A stretch of DNA of 64,000 bases from positions 930,001-994,000 of the forward strand of contig JAFEVB010000004.1 of assembly GCA_032629725.1 (NCBI GenBank), given 5' to 3'. Below are positions 22,363 through 31,492 of this stretch, in pieces. How positions within the stretch are numbered: position 1 is the stretch's first letter; each line of letters starts with the position of its first letter. Source of the stretch: Gremmenia infestans. Taxonomy: Eukaryota; Ascomycota; Leotiomycetes; Helotiales; Hamatocanthoscyphaceae. A program made the position numbers and the translations under genes. The notes below the pieces were generated by a model. The model was given only the letters and a program-made list of their open reading frames with translations, made no database searches and was not told the DNA's origin.

Positions 22363-22997
22363 CATCTTCATCTACGAGTTTAAGTACATGGCATCAGCAA
22401 GTTCGAAATTTCTTTATCATTAAGTCTTACTCAGATGTAAGGTACGGACATGCAAGTAAAAGTGCGCGTGGTAATAAAGTGGTGAGCATCTGCTGCTTAA
22501 TTAGTTATTATACTTGTCCAGATCTTCGGAGCTACTAACCTCTCTAAATCCATACTTTCTCGAGATTTGAACATGACAATATTCTACCTATAATCCCGTA
22601 AGTGCCTTCTTGAAACTGGTGATTTCGGTGTCGCTTAAACCCCTGAGCACAAGGCAGCGCACTCCCTTGTGCACGATGGGCAATAAACAAATCCATGGTT
22701 GAATGGAAACCCTTGTATATCTACGTATATAGCATGTAGACAACCAAAAGTCGGACTTGACTAGACTTATTGTATATCGGCTAAACGAATGGTTTTTCCG
22801 ACATGTCTATCATTCTTTCTGGAGCGAAAGCAAGGCGCGCGAACAAACCAGTCCAGTGCCCACATCAACTCCTCTCCTCTCACCGCTTTCGCCGCATCAA
22901 AAAATTCTGCCACCCCAGCCCAGCCTATAACCCTCAACCTCCCCTCATCTTCCTCATCTTTCCTCCTCCTCCTCCCTCCCAAACAACAACACCCATC
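22363..22997. other. Intergenic, upstream of the FAM32A-like gene
   Basis: No feature recognised. The last 100 bases are pyrimidine-rich (CCTCATCTTCC-type), a usual 5' leader composition in these fungi. Confidence 0.45.
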
Positions 22998-23578
22998 ATG
23001 TCCACCTCCGACTACACCCCCACCGTCCGCGGCTCCCTCAAACTAAAAGGCTCCGCGCCCACCGGTATAAAAAAGAAAAAGGGAAAGTCCTCCTCATCCT
23101 CAACATCGAAATCCAAAACCCCCTCCACATCCACATCCACATCCGAAATCACCACAACATCAACATCCACCTCTCTACAAAAAGCGCAAGCGCCCGCAGA
23201 AGAAGATACATCTACCTCCACCCCCACCTCCGACTCACCCCTCGATCTCAATCCAAACCTCGATTTAAAAACCCTGGAACCCATATCCAGCGATGGGAAA
23301 ACACCCTCAGAGCGCGCATACGAAGAGATGCGACGGAAACGTGTTTGTCCCCCCCCTTTATCCCCCCCACCCCCTCCCCTTGCATCCAATCCTCTCCTAC
23401 AACCCAAATACACAATCCAAAACAAGCAAAAAGCTAATAAATACATAAATCAAAACAGCTAGCAGATAGAATAGCCCGCGAAGGACCGAAAACGCATAAA
23501 CAGCGTGTGGAAGAGCTGAATAAATATTTGTCTACGTTGAGTGAACATCATGATATGCCGCGGATTGGACCTGGATAA
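22998..23578 (+). CDS. FAM32A-like (DUF1754) nuclear protein
   Basis: Exons 22998-23342 and 23459-23578 give 154 aa. The N-terminus has GSLKLKG followed by a Lys run (IKKKKGK), typical of the family. A Ser/Thr low-complexity stretch occupies residues 30-90. The conserved C-terminus spans the splice: ERAYEEMRRKR, then LADRIAREGPKTHKQRVEEL, then NKYLSTLSEHHDMPRIGPG at the very end. FAM32A is a late-stage spliceosome component in metazoa; by homology a role in pre-mRNA processing is likely but unproven in fungi. The donor is the less usual GTTTGT and the intron (116 bp) is C-rich early on. The upstream in-frame Met at about 22803 would add low-quality sequence, so ATG 22998 is preferred. Confidence 0.9.
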
Positions 23579-24327
23579 TATTTGCTGGTTGGATTTGGGA
23601 TATGGATGTGGAGTGGGTGTGGAGTTTATGATTTAGTTGCTTGGTTTTGATGTAAAGGTGAAGGAAGGAACGAAGGATGAATGGATGGAAAGACAGATTC
23701 TGCGTTGAGGAACGGAGATAAGGGGTGGCATCTGGAAGGAAGGGAGATGCTATAAAGTGTGATATTCAGAACTGGGTATATGACTATTGCCTTTAGATAT
23801 ACCGATCCTCTTTTACACCCACCCTACTCTCAGCGATAGTAGAATTCTACAAAACTCATCACACTACGCAATCTTGAACTTCATCACATCAAAGCAGGCA
23901 ATATATCGTGTGCTGTATGTAGTGTATTGTATGTATTCCAGGCTTTGATAATCGTGTTCCTGCATCCTTTCCTTCCTATGCCATCAGACACCATTAGAAA
24001 TTTTATACCCTTGTTTCCAACATACACCGAGCTCATGCCTGTATCCTTGCGGCGTCCCTTGACTTTCTTTTCCAATCTATGATCCATCCTCGGCTCTCAT
24101 TAACCTAATACCACACCACTACCAACCCACCATCTTTATTTTGACGTTCCCCAAATCTAATCGAACGAAAACGCCACCCATCCAAGTAAATTCGTAACCG
24201 GCGAGCCGTCATGTCGCAATTAAGGAGAGACATTAGTTAGTATTTTGTATGCTGATCAACCATTCCGACCCCCACGCTATGCAACGCAATTCAAAATCAA
24301 ATCAATCTCAACTTTTCTCTCCTCGCA
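23579..24327. other. Intergenic, 3' flanks of two convergent genes
   Basis: The FAM32A-like gene and the mucin-like gene end towards each other here. No other gene or RNA is recognised. Confidence 0.5.
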
Positions 24328-26454
24328 TTATATTGCCACTGCGGCAACCAAGCCCAAGGCACCTACGACGACATTCATCCCAAAGCTGTTCTGGTTTCCA
24401 CCGTTGGTCTGCAAGCTTGCCTTCGCGGTGTTGGTTTTTGATCCCGCGGCCCCGCTCTGCTCTCCTTGTTGAGCTGCTGGCACCACCGTTACAGCTGTAA
24501 CAGTGCTGACAGCCCCATTTGCCAAGGTGGTCTTGAAGACGACTGATTGTGTAACTGAGCTTTGACTATCTTCAGTAGTGGATGTTGAGCCTTTTGTAGT
24601 GCTAGTTGGTGAAGTTGACGCTGCGACTGTGTTAGACGAGGAAGAAGCCTGAGAGGTAGGAGACGCAGAAGCCCTAGCAGAAGTCGAAGAACCTGAATTG
24701 GAGTTAAAATTGGAGCTTGGAACAGAAGTAAGACTTGAAGAGAGTAAAGTGACAGAAGTCGCAGAAAAAGAGCTCGCGCTTTGAGAATCAGGGGACACAG
24801 TTGTAGCAGCCGCAGAACCATAGGTCTGAATCGGAGAACGCGTTGTAGGCGCAATCGACACGGAGCTAGTGCTCTGATTGGGAGCATACACTGTTGGAGT
24901 AGGTGAAAGAACAGGGTGAGAGTTCTGAGGCACCGACACCAAGCTATAGTCCTGAATCGGAGAATGCGTGGAAGCAGCCGAGACAGCACTATAGTCCTGG
25001 GTCGTGGTATACAATGTTGCAGTAGGTAAAGAAATAGAGCTAGAGTCCTGAGCCACCGACATCGAGCTATAATCCTGAACCGGAGATTGCGTGAGAGCAG
25101 CCGATACAGCACTATAGTCCTGAATTGGGGCATACACTGTTGCAGTGATGGTCTGAGAAGAACTCGAGCACTGAGCCACCGACACCAAGCTGTAGTCTTG
25201 ACTCGGAGAATGCATGGGAGCATCCGAGATAGCGCCATAGTCCTCAGAGGCTTGCACTGTTGTAGTGGAAGCCCATGTCGGAGAAGAACTCGAGCTCTGC
25301 ATCGGAGAGTACACGGGTGGTGTAGCCGAGACAGCGCTTGAGCTCTGGACCGGAGGCACTGTTGTAGTGCTATCCTGAGTAGTCAAAGAACTCGAACTCT
25401 GAATCGGAGAGTACACGAGTGTAGCCGAGACAGCGCTCGAATTCTGGACCGGTGCGACTAACGGAGCCCCTCTAGCAACAGAATTCAAACACTGGGAAGG
25501 AATGGAAGTTGGACTAGCCGATGAAAGGAATACATAGGGTTGAAGAGTAGCATACATGCTTGGAGGCACCAAAATTGAGCTTTTAATTTGAACAGAATAC
25601 AACACAGACGAATTTACAGGGGGAACAAAAGATGCACCGTGGTAGAAGGAAGCACCGTGATAAAACATACCATCTTTACTTGTAGTTTTGGAATCCGCGG
25701 ACGTCGTTGAGGCGGAAACGGCGGTTGTAGCTGAAGAAGACACAACCGTTGAAGCTGTAGATTTTGAGGCTTCTGCGCTTGTACTTGATTTGGAAGCGGA
25801 CGCCCCAGTTGATGTTTGTACTGAAGTTGAAGCCTGGGAGGTCTGTGCTGTTGTAGACTCGGAAGTTTTGGTATCGGTCGAGGAAGATGCCTGTGTAGAA
25901 GTGCTTTCTGAAGTCACTTTGACTTGACTCGTACTCGTAGCTGAAACTGTAGCAACAGCTGAGGTATTGGTATTGGTTGCACCTTGTCTCTTCGCCAGCT
26001 CAACCAAGCTCTCTGCCACCTCTGCATTCTGTCGGTGCACCACTTCCATGGCCTTTTTGTCCTCCTGATAGACGCCGTGTTGGTATTTCTCCCCCAAATG
26101 CGTATGTAGAATTTCATGAAGGGAGGAAGGCTCGACGGCATTGAGAAGTTCCTGGAAGTTGGTGACCTTAGATTCCTCCACTTCTACAGGTGCAATCGGG
26201 TATGGGGGCAGAGCTGGAGCGGCATTACGGTGATGGTTGTCGGTTGAGGCAGAGAAGGCAACTGTAAACACAGCGAGGACTAGGAGGGCAAAGAGAAGAC
26301 GTCGAGTTCGTTGCATCTTGGCTGCCTTTCTTTTCTTTTCTCCGTTCTCTTCTTCGTTCTCTCTCAGAAGTCGGCTATCGTTTGCAGATATATTTGGAGG
26401 AAGTGCAAGAGACTTCTCGACGTCTTGAGTCTTTTCCGCGTTAGCTGAATTCAT
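24328..26454 (-). CDS. Mucin-like Ser/Thr-rich cell-surface protein with internal repeats
   Basis: Single exon, 708 aa. Residues 1-48 are polar and basic (KKRKAAKMQRTRR), then a hydrophobic segment (LLFALLVLAVFTVAFSAS) acts as signal anchor. A non-repetitive ectodomain (about 75-155; NFQELLNAVEPSSLHEIL) ends in a possible Kex2 site (LAKRQ). The rest is Ser/Thr/Ala-rich and should be heavily O-glycosylated. Between about residues 340 and 560 a unit of roughly 50 residues recurs, with QDYSAVSAA, HSPIQDYSLVSV and TVYAP as landmarks. The C-terminus is hydrophobic (MNVVVGALGLVAAVAI) after a small-residue region, compatible with GPI anchoring. Likely a plasma-membrane or wall protein (adhesin or stress sensor type); exact role unknown. 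No introns. Confidence 0.8.
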   Translation of the reverse strand: MNSANAEKTQDVEKSLALPPNISANDSRLLRENEEENGEKKRKAAKMQRTRRLLFALLVLAVFTVAFSASTDNHHRNAAPALPPYPIAPVEVEESKVTNFQELLNAVEPSSLHEILHTHLGEKYQHGVYQEDKKAMEVVHRQNAEVAESLVELAKRQGATNTNTSAVATVSATSTSQVKVTSESTSTQASSSTDTKTSESTTAQTSQASTSVQTSTGASASKSSTSAEASKSTASTVVSSSATTAVSASTTSADSKTTSKDGMFYHGASFYHGASFVPPVNSSVLYSVQIKSSILVPPSMYATLQPYVFLSSASPTSIPSQCLNSVARGAPLVAPVQNSSAVSATLVYSPIQSSSSLTTQDSTTTVPPVQSSSAVSATPPVYSPMQSSSSSPTWASTTTVQASEDYGAISDAPMHSPSQDYSLVSVAQCSSSSQTITATVYAPIQDYSAVSAALTQSPVQDYSSMSVAQDSSSISLPTATLYTTTQDYSAVSAASTHSPIQDYSLVSVPQNSHPVLSPTPTVYAPNQSTSSVSIAPTTRSPIQTYGSAAATTVSPDSQSASSFSATSVTLLSSSLTSVPSSNFNSNSGSSTSARASASPTSQASSSSNTVAASTSPTSTTKGSTSTTEDSQSSVTQSVVFKTTLANGAVSTVTAVTVVPAAQQGEQSGAAGSKTNTAKASLQTNGGNQNSFGMNVVVGALGLVAAVAI

Positions 26455-27150
26455 GATAGACAGTTATGCGGCCAAGCAATTGCCGGGACCAGGTTTGAAT
26501 TTGTTGGACGAGTAGTGTCTCGACTTTGGGAGCGAGTGGAAAGCAAGAAGAGCTGTAGGTAGAGGAGTATGACAGCTGAGTCCCACAAAACAGGAGGTGA
26601 ACAACGAATGACAGGACCAAGCGGTCAATTGAATGTGGAGGATGGGGAGGAGAACATGAAGATGTGAGGTGAGGTGACAGAGGTGAGAAGTGAGAGAGGC
26701 AAGAGGAGTGGGAGGAGTGATGGGAGTTCGGCACAACACAGCTTAATTTGGTGGCACTGGCTGGCTGGATGCTGTTCGTCTGTTGCACGCTGGCAGGAAG
26801 GAAGCGACGGGTTTGAAAGGCTTCCAGCCTTCGCCTTTGCTCTCGCCTCGCCTGTTCTTCAAGCTTCAGGCTCAATACGGGATTTGGTGGAGGCTATGCA
26901 GGGAACGTGCAGTGTGCACTGTTCACTAATTGCCCCGCCATTGAGGATGACGCTGACGCCCGTGGAAAAATTAAAAATGATTGCTTGGGCCGACGAATGG
27001 CATTCAGAATTTGAACAGGGCATTTTATCAATACGGCAATTGAGGAACCTTGTACTTACTGGACTGTAGACTGTATGTACTCGGTAGATTGTAGATTGTA
27101 GAACCCAATAAGGTATCAATGGCTTCACCAGAATTCCCCTTATCACCAAG

Positions 27151-27185
27151 TAGGTAGGTAGGTAGGTAGGTAGGTAGGTAGGTAG
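27151..27185 (+). repeat. Tetranucleotide microsatellite (TAGG)n
   Basis: Eight perfect copies of TAGG plus a partial copy. No coding context. Confidence 0.9.
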
Positions 27186-28395
27186 TATCGAAATGTTGCG
27201 CTAAGAACGAGTGTCGGCAGTGAAGAGTCAAGACTAAAAACGAGAGAATGTCTTTGTGCAGGAAGTGAAAGAAAGAAAGAAATAGGCCATGTTGCTTATA
27301 TCTCAACACGAGAAGTGCATACGAAGGAAGCTACGGGACGGGTCCTCTAGGTATTACGCTACTACGCTACCAAGCAGGTATTGGAAGTAGACTAAACACC
27401 ACTCCGGCAGCCTCTAACATGAGCTATATTATCGCGCTGCCAATGACAACAAACACCTGCAGCCACGGTACTAACTACCGGTATTAACTTTATATGATTG
27501 AATCGAATTGCACTGTTTTTTCTCCGGATGCAGCAAGTTATATGCTACCAAGTATTCTACGAAGTAATACGAGTAGGCATAATTCCCTCAATTAACAATT
27601 TTTAATAGTAAATCCCATGGGAAGTTACTTGTATATCCTCACTCACCAGTAATCAAGAATACAGATAGATGCAGGCTCCCAGGTGATCCCCTACCTTATC
27701 TACCGTATCTCTGCATACCTGTATTTCACTTCACCTCTGCACAGTACTGTATGCGCATCCGCATCCTTGCTAGCCACGCAGCTTCTCCTCATTCACATGC
27801 CATGCCATACCTATTGCATACAATACCATCAACTCCTATTCCTATCCCGTGGTACTTCCTAAAAAGCTTCATTTTCGTGTTCCGTTAGCTGGTTTTCTCC
27901 ATGGCCTTATTTCGTTCCATCCCAACCCAGACTCTTTAGAATCCCTGCTCAAACCCGACCCGAACCCCACCCGATAAAGCTTGTTACTGTAGACAGCTCG
28001 TACGCACTACGTCACTGAATTGAATTGCATTGCTGCAGAACTGCACTGCCATGCAATGCAAGTACGACCTACACATGTTACTGTACCAAACTTCAAAGTA
28101 ACACGAACACGGGAATAAATACTCTTCATCCACATGAAACACTTCTCTATCCGCCATGCCACGTTTTCCCCCAACACACCAAGTAGTAAGCTTTACGGAG
28201 TATCGTCGTGGCGTGAGCTGTTATTCCGTACAGAGCATACGAATCTGGTGGGGCATTCCCGTAATCCCTAAAAATAGAACTAGGTAAGGCATAGTACTGT
28301 ACCAAGTAGCATACAAGGATCTCGGTCCGTACTTATTCGCCTCCTCCTCTCTACAGTAAACATCCGTACGAAACTCATCAATAATAGGCTCAATT

Positions 28396-28439
28396 GTAAC
28401 GTGCATCCCTGTGTCGAGAGACGCACCCCGTAACGAGAC
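28396..28439 (+). repeat. Left arm of inverted repeat
   Basis: Contains TGTCGAGAGACGCACCCCGT. Its reverse complement occurs at 31449-31492 with about 4 mismatches in 44. Confidence 0.85.
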
Positions 28440-28637
28440 AAACCATCAGTACCTTGAATTCAATTGATTCTAAATTTGTAAATCCATTAAAAATTTCCTA
28501 TATTTTTATGTCATTCATATTATATGACCACTCCTAAGCAGTCTAAACACCGGCTATTCTAAACATTATGATCGCGTCGTTATCGTCGCGCCTACTTGCA
28601 GAGGGCTTCAATTTAGAGTAAGATAGGACCCCTTGAC

Positions 28638-28753
28638 CTACAGCACCACCACGAGCTCTTTACTCCTTTCTAAATCATAGAACAGTTCGATTTGGGTTTC
28701 CGAGCCTCGCCACAATGCTGAAAAATCATTGTCAGCCTTGTAGTGACTAGGGA
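28638..28753 (+). repeat. Left direct repeat flanking the deaminase gene
   Basis: 116 bp that aligns without gaps to 30925-31040 with about 15 differences, 11 of them transitions. The most conserved part runs from AATGCTGAAAAATCATTGT to TAGTGACTAGGGA. Confidence 0.9.
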
Positions 28754-29114
28754 GTGCTGTGCTATGCGACGTCGCCACATGGGTTGATACCTCTAATCAA
28801 GCGATCAAGGATCCCTGTTTACAATTAAAGCTGTGAGTTCTTCTCCGTTGTGTAACCGTTACACGCAGTTCAACCAATCACTTCAGAACACGCAGTCGAT
28901 CTATTGTGAGTAAGTCGAAGATAGCTAAGTGGAAAGTGATTTGCCAGCTGAGACTCTTATCAAAGATGTTGCCCTCTCTGCGCCAGACTTTGCGGCCTAT
29001 CCGTGAGGCTTTGCAGACGGACTATCATATATACTGCAATGCCATCCCTTGGTGATTGAGGTAAAACTGTAGAATATTTAGCTTCTACTATTTTGAGATA
29101 TTTGAGCAAAAGAT

Positions 29115-30870
29115 ATGCCTAAAAAGAAGAAACCAAATCCTTCTAATGTTCCCCGTCTTGATCCCCACCAACGAATCCTTAGCCGGTTTTACGAGCCTTT
29201 AATCCTTCTCTGCACCTTGGGCAGAACTAGGGGGGAACATCGACCAGCTGATTTTCCAAGGTCGGCAGATGTAACTGGCTGGCCTCTTCAATATGTCAGA
29301 CGTCTCTTCCTTAATCAATTGGCTTTTTTGTGTGACTACGACACAGGTGGTGACTCGGTCACTGCCATTAGTATTCAGCACACACCCCAGCAACGAATCT
29401 TTTGGATCGCTGCGAACATTTGCCCTAGAAAAAAGATCGCACCTTTCGTACAGGATCGCCTTTTACTGTTAAAATATGTTGCCGAAAGCCGAGTCGCTAT
29501 TGACGAGGCCATAGACCCATTCTTGGCCGCTTGCATAGATCACGCAAAGCCTCGCATCAAGGCGTATTCCAGCTTCTTTACGAGACAACTTGCGGCCTGT
29601 AGAGAGAATCTGGAAAATAAGGCAGTTGAAGACAAAAGTTGTAAGTAACGTCTCAATTAAATCAAATGCCATGTACTAAGGATCTCGCGTTGTAGATAAG
29701 CTGCTGCTGATTTGGCTCAAAACATTCCAATCTCGAAGCGTTGCATTGGAAGATCTTTGCAAGCTTGCTTACAACTCTCGACAATGCGAAGAGATGCGTA
29801 TACTGAAGGGTCTTTGTGGAGAAGCTCATTCTAAGCCAGAGAGAAATTCTTTGCAAGCTAGGTGCACACTCCTCAGGCATTACATTGGTCGGCTTGGTCA
29901 ATACGTGAAGGTAGTTAAGACGCTATTCCGGAGCGCTCCACGTCTGTTGAATTTGCTCGACGATTTCAAAATATGCCCCATATCACTTCCAGCTCGAACG
30001 TCACCACCATCAGCGGACGGGAAAACAAATTTAGACAGCATTGCCAAAAGAATGCTGCCAGCTCAGTCTCCAGACCTTGCACGTTATCAACTTGCCCTCT
30101 CCGAGATGGATACGCGGTTCGGTATTTATGCACAGTACATGGAAATGTACTACGACGATAACTTCAAACCTCGTGTTCACGCCGAAGTTCAGTTACTAGA
30201 CTTCTTTCATAACAATTATCTGAAGTTCGAAGAATCAGACATTTTTGTAGCATGTAGCAAACCCGCTTGCTACTGTTGCTCGCTGTACTTTCATCATCAC
30301 CCATTGCGCCCAGTCATCCCGGCTAGCCATCAAACGGTTCATAAAAACTGGAGGCCACCCGACTTTGTGCCCGATAATAACACGCAAAGAGACATATTAA
30401 ATAAAATGATCAAAGATGTGCGCACGGAAGCTCTCCATCAGATAGATCAGAGGAGACCAAATGCACAATGGCATCCCGACTCCACGACAGGCATCACAGA
30501 GTCAATTTCGCATCTCCTCGAACAAGAGTCTCTGGGTCATCTTTCTGAAGTCTCTGATTTATTGGAAGATCTTGGTGAGACGAGTCAGAAAACATTGCAC
30601 AGGAGCGCACTAATATTTGGCATAGAGGATATCAGCTCAGAAGCAAGTAGTCTTTCATTCGACGAAGAAACTGAGGACCAAGATTCCAATTCACTCCATG
30701 AGCTTGATGAGCGAGACTCTTCTCACATCGAACCGAATCTGTCCTCTGACTGGGAAGAAGATTCCGATGAGAGTGGTGGCGTTCTGCTGCTGTCTTCAGC
30801 TGGTAGCGACATAGTCGCCGATGATGAAGATTTCTGGAATCACGCATCAGGTCCTCGTGAAACGATCTGA
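29115..30870 (+). CDS. Fungal deaminase-fold protein (OTT_1508-like deaminase family)
   Basis: Exons 29115-29640 and 29696-30870 (intron 55 bp) give 566 aa. Residues 1-330 are helical and without known motif, starting with a basic MPKKKKPNP. The zinc site of a cytidine-deaminase-like fold follows: HAE at about residues 337-339 (within RVHAEVQLLDFF) and the Cys region CSKPACYCC, with C367 and C370 as the CxxC pair. This H-x-E plus C-x2-C order is the signature of zinc-dependent nucleotide or nucleic-acid deaminases. The C-terminal 170 residues are acidic and Ser-rich. Fungal OTT_1508-type deaminases are thought to derive from bacterial toxin systems and are of unknown substrate. It stands alone in gene-poor DNA between direct and inverted repeats. 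Both exons are intact, so the gene may be active. Confidence 0.82.
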
Positions 30871-30924
30871 AAAGTACCTGAAGGGAGTTGTCAGTAAAAG
30901 GTCTCAGTTTTTTCCTCAGCTAAG

Positions 30925-31040
30925 TTACAGCACCACCGCGAGCTCTTTTCGCCTTTTAAACTTATAGAACAGTTTAATTTGGGTTTCCAAGCCTTGCTAT
31001 AATGCTGAAAAATCATTGTTAGCCTTGTAGTGACTAGGGA
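30925..31040 (+). repeat. Right direct repeat flanking the deaminase gene
   Basis: Partner of 28638-28753. It begins 54 bp after the deaminase stop codon, so it probably lies in the 3' UTR. At most C/T and G/A differences this copy has T or A, hinting at RIP. Confidence 0.9.
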
Positions 31041-31448
31041 CGGTATAATGTAAATCTAAGCAGGCTAATACACGCTAATTAATACTAAATCCTGAAGCTA
31101 AAATGTTTGACGTTTTATGCTACTTTCCTTACACGGCCTAACTCCCGGACTTATGAAATATTCCCTCTAAGTGTCTTTAAAATTTAGAACCATATTCTTT
31201 CTCTATAGAACCTTTCCCTAAGTGCTCCGAAATTCAAATAAATTCTAATGGTAGCGCCTAAGCAGGGGGGAATAGCTAAGGTGGCGATCGACGGCATTAA
31301 CGAAACGATCGACAGCATTATCAACCAATATAATTTCCTCGTTGCATATTGGTTTCCTAGAGTAGAAACAGCTAAAAGATAGCGACATATTGATAAAATC
31401 TTCGTAGAAATGCGAGGGAGAGACTTGAGATGCCTAAACCGTAGATTC

Positions 31449-31492
31449 GTCTCGCGACGGGGTGCGTCTCTCGACATAGGGATGGACGTTAC
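31449..31492 (-). repeat. Right arm of inverted repeat
   Basis: Reverse complement of 28396-28439 with about 4 mismatches. No convincing direct duplication of flanking bases. Confidence 0.85.

Larger units (their letters stand above)
26455..29114. other. Gene-poor region between the mucin-like gene and the deaminase gene
   Basis: No complete gene seen. A TAGG microsatellite is at 27151-27185. From 27.3 kb on the DNA becomes more AT-rich and repetitive-looking; the left inverted repeat (28396-28439) and left direct repeat (28638-28753) of the deaminase segment lie at its end. Confidence 0.45.
28396..31492. mobile_element. Putative cassette bounded by 44-nt inverted repeats and carrying the deaminase gene
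   Basis: The outer ends are inverted repeats (28396-28439 and 31449-31492) matching at about 40 of 44 positions. Inside are direct repeats of 116 bp (28638-28753 and 30925-31040), and between those the single gene 29115-30870. No target duplication is evident next to the inverted repeats and no transposase is present, so if mobile it would be non-autonomous. Alternative: unrelated old repeat copies landed on both sides of a normal gene. The geometry is directly visible; mobility is inference. Confidence 0.4.

Noticed and set aside
22215..22538. 107-codon plus-strand frame
   Set aside because: Antisense to the Trp-rich minus-strand fragment, low-complexity Ser/Thr/His, no recognisable motif.
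24489..25238. 249-codon minus-strand frame, Leu/Arg-rich
   Set aside because: Alternate frame of the Ser/Thr repeats of the mucin-like gene; composition is a by-product of that repeat.
27151..27185. TAGG tract as a telomere-like repeat
   Set aside because: Fungal telomeres of this group are usually TTAGGG; this is a plain internal TAGG microsatellite between genes.
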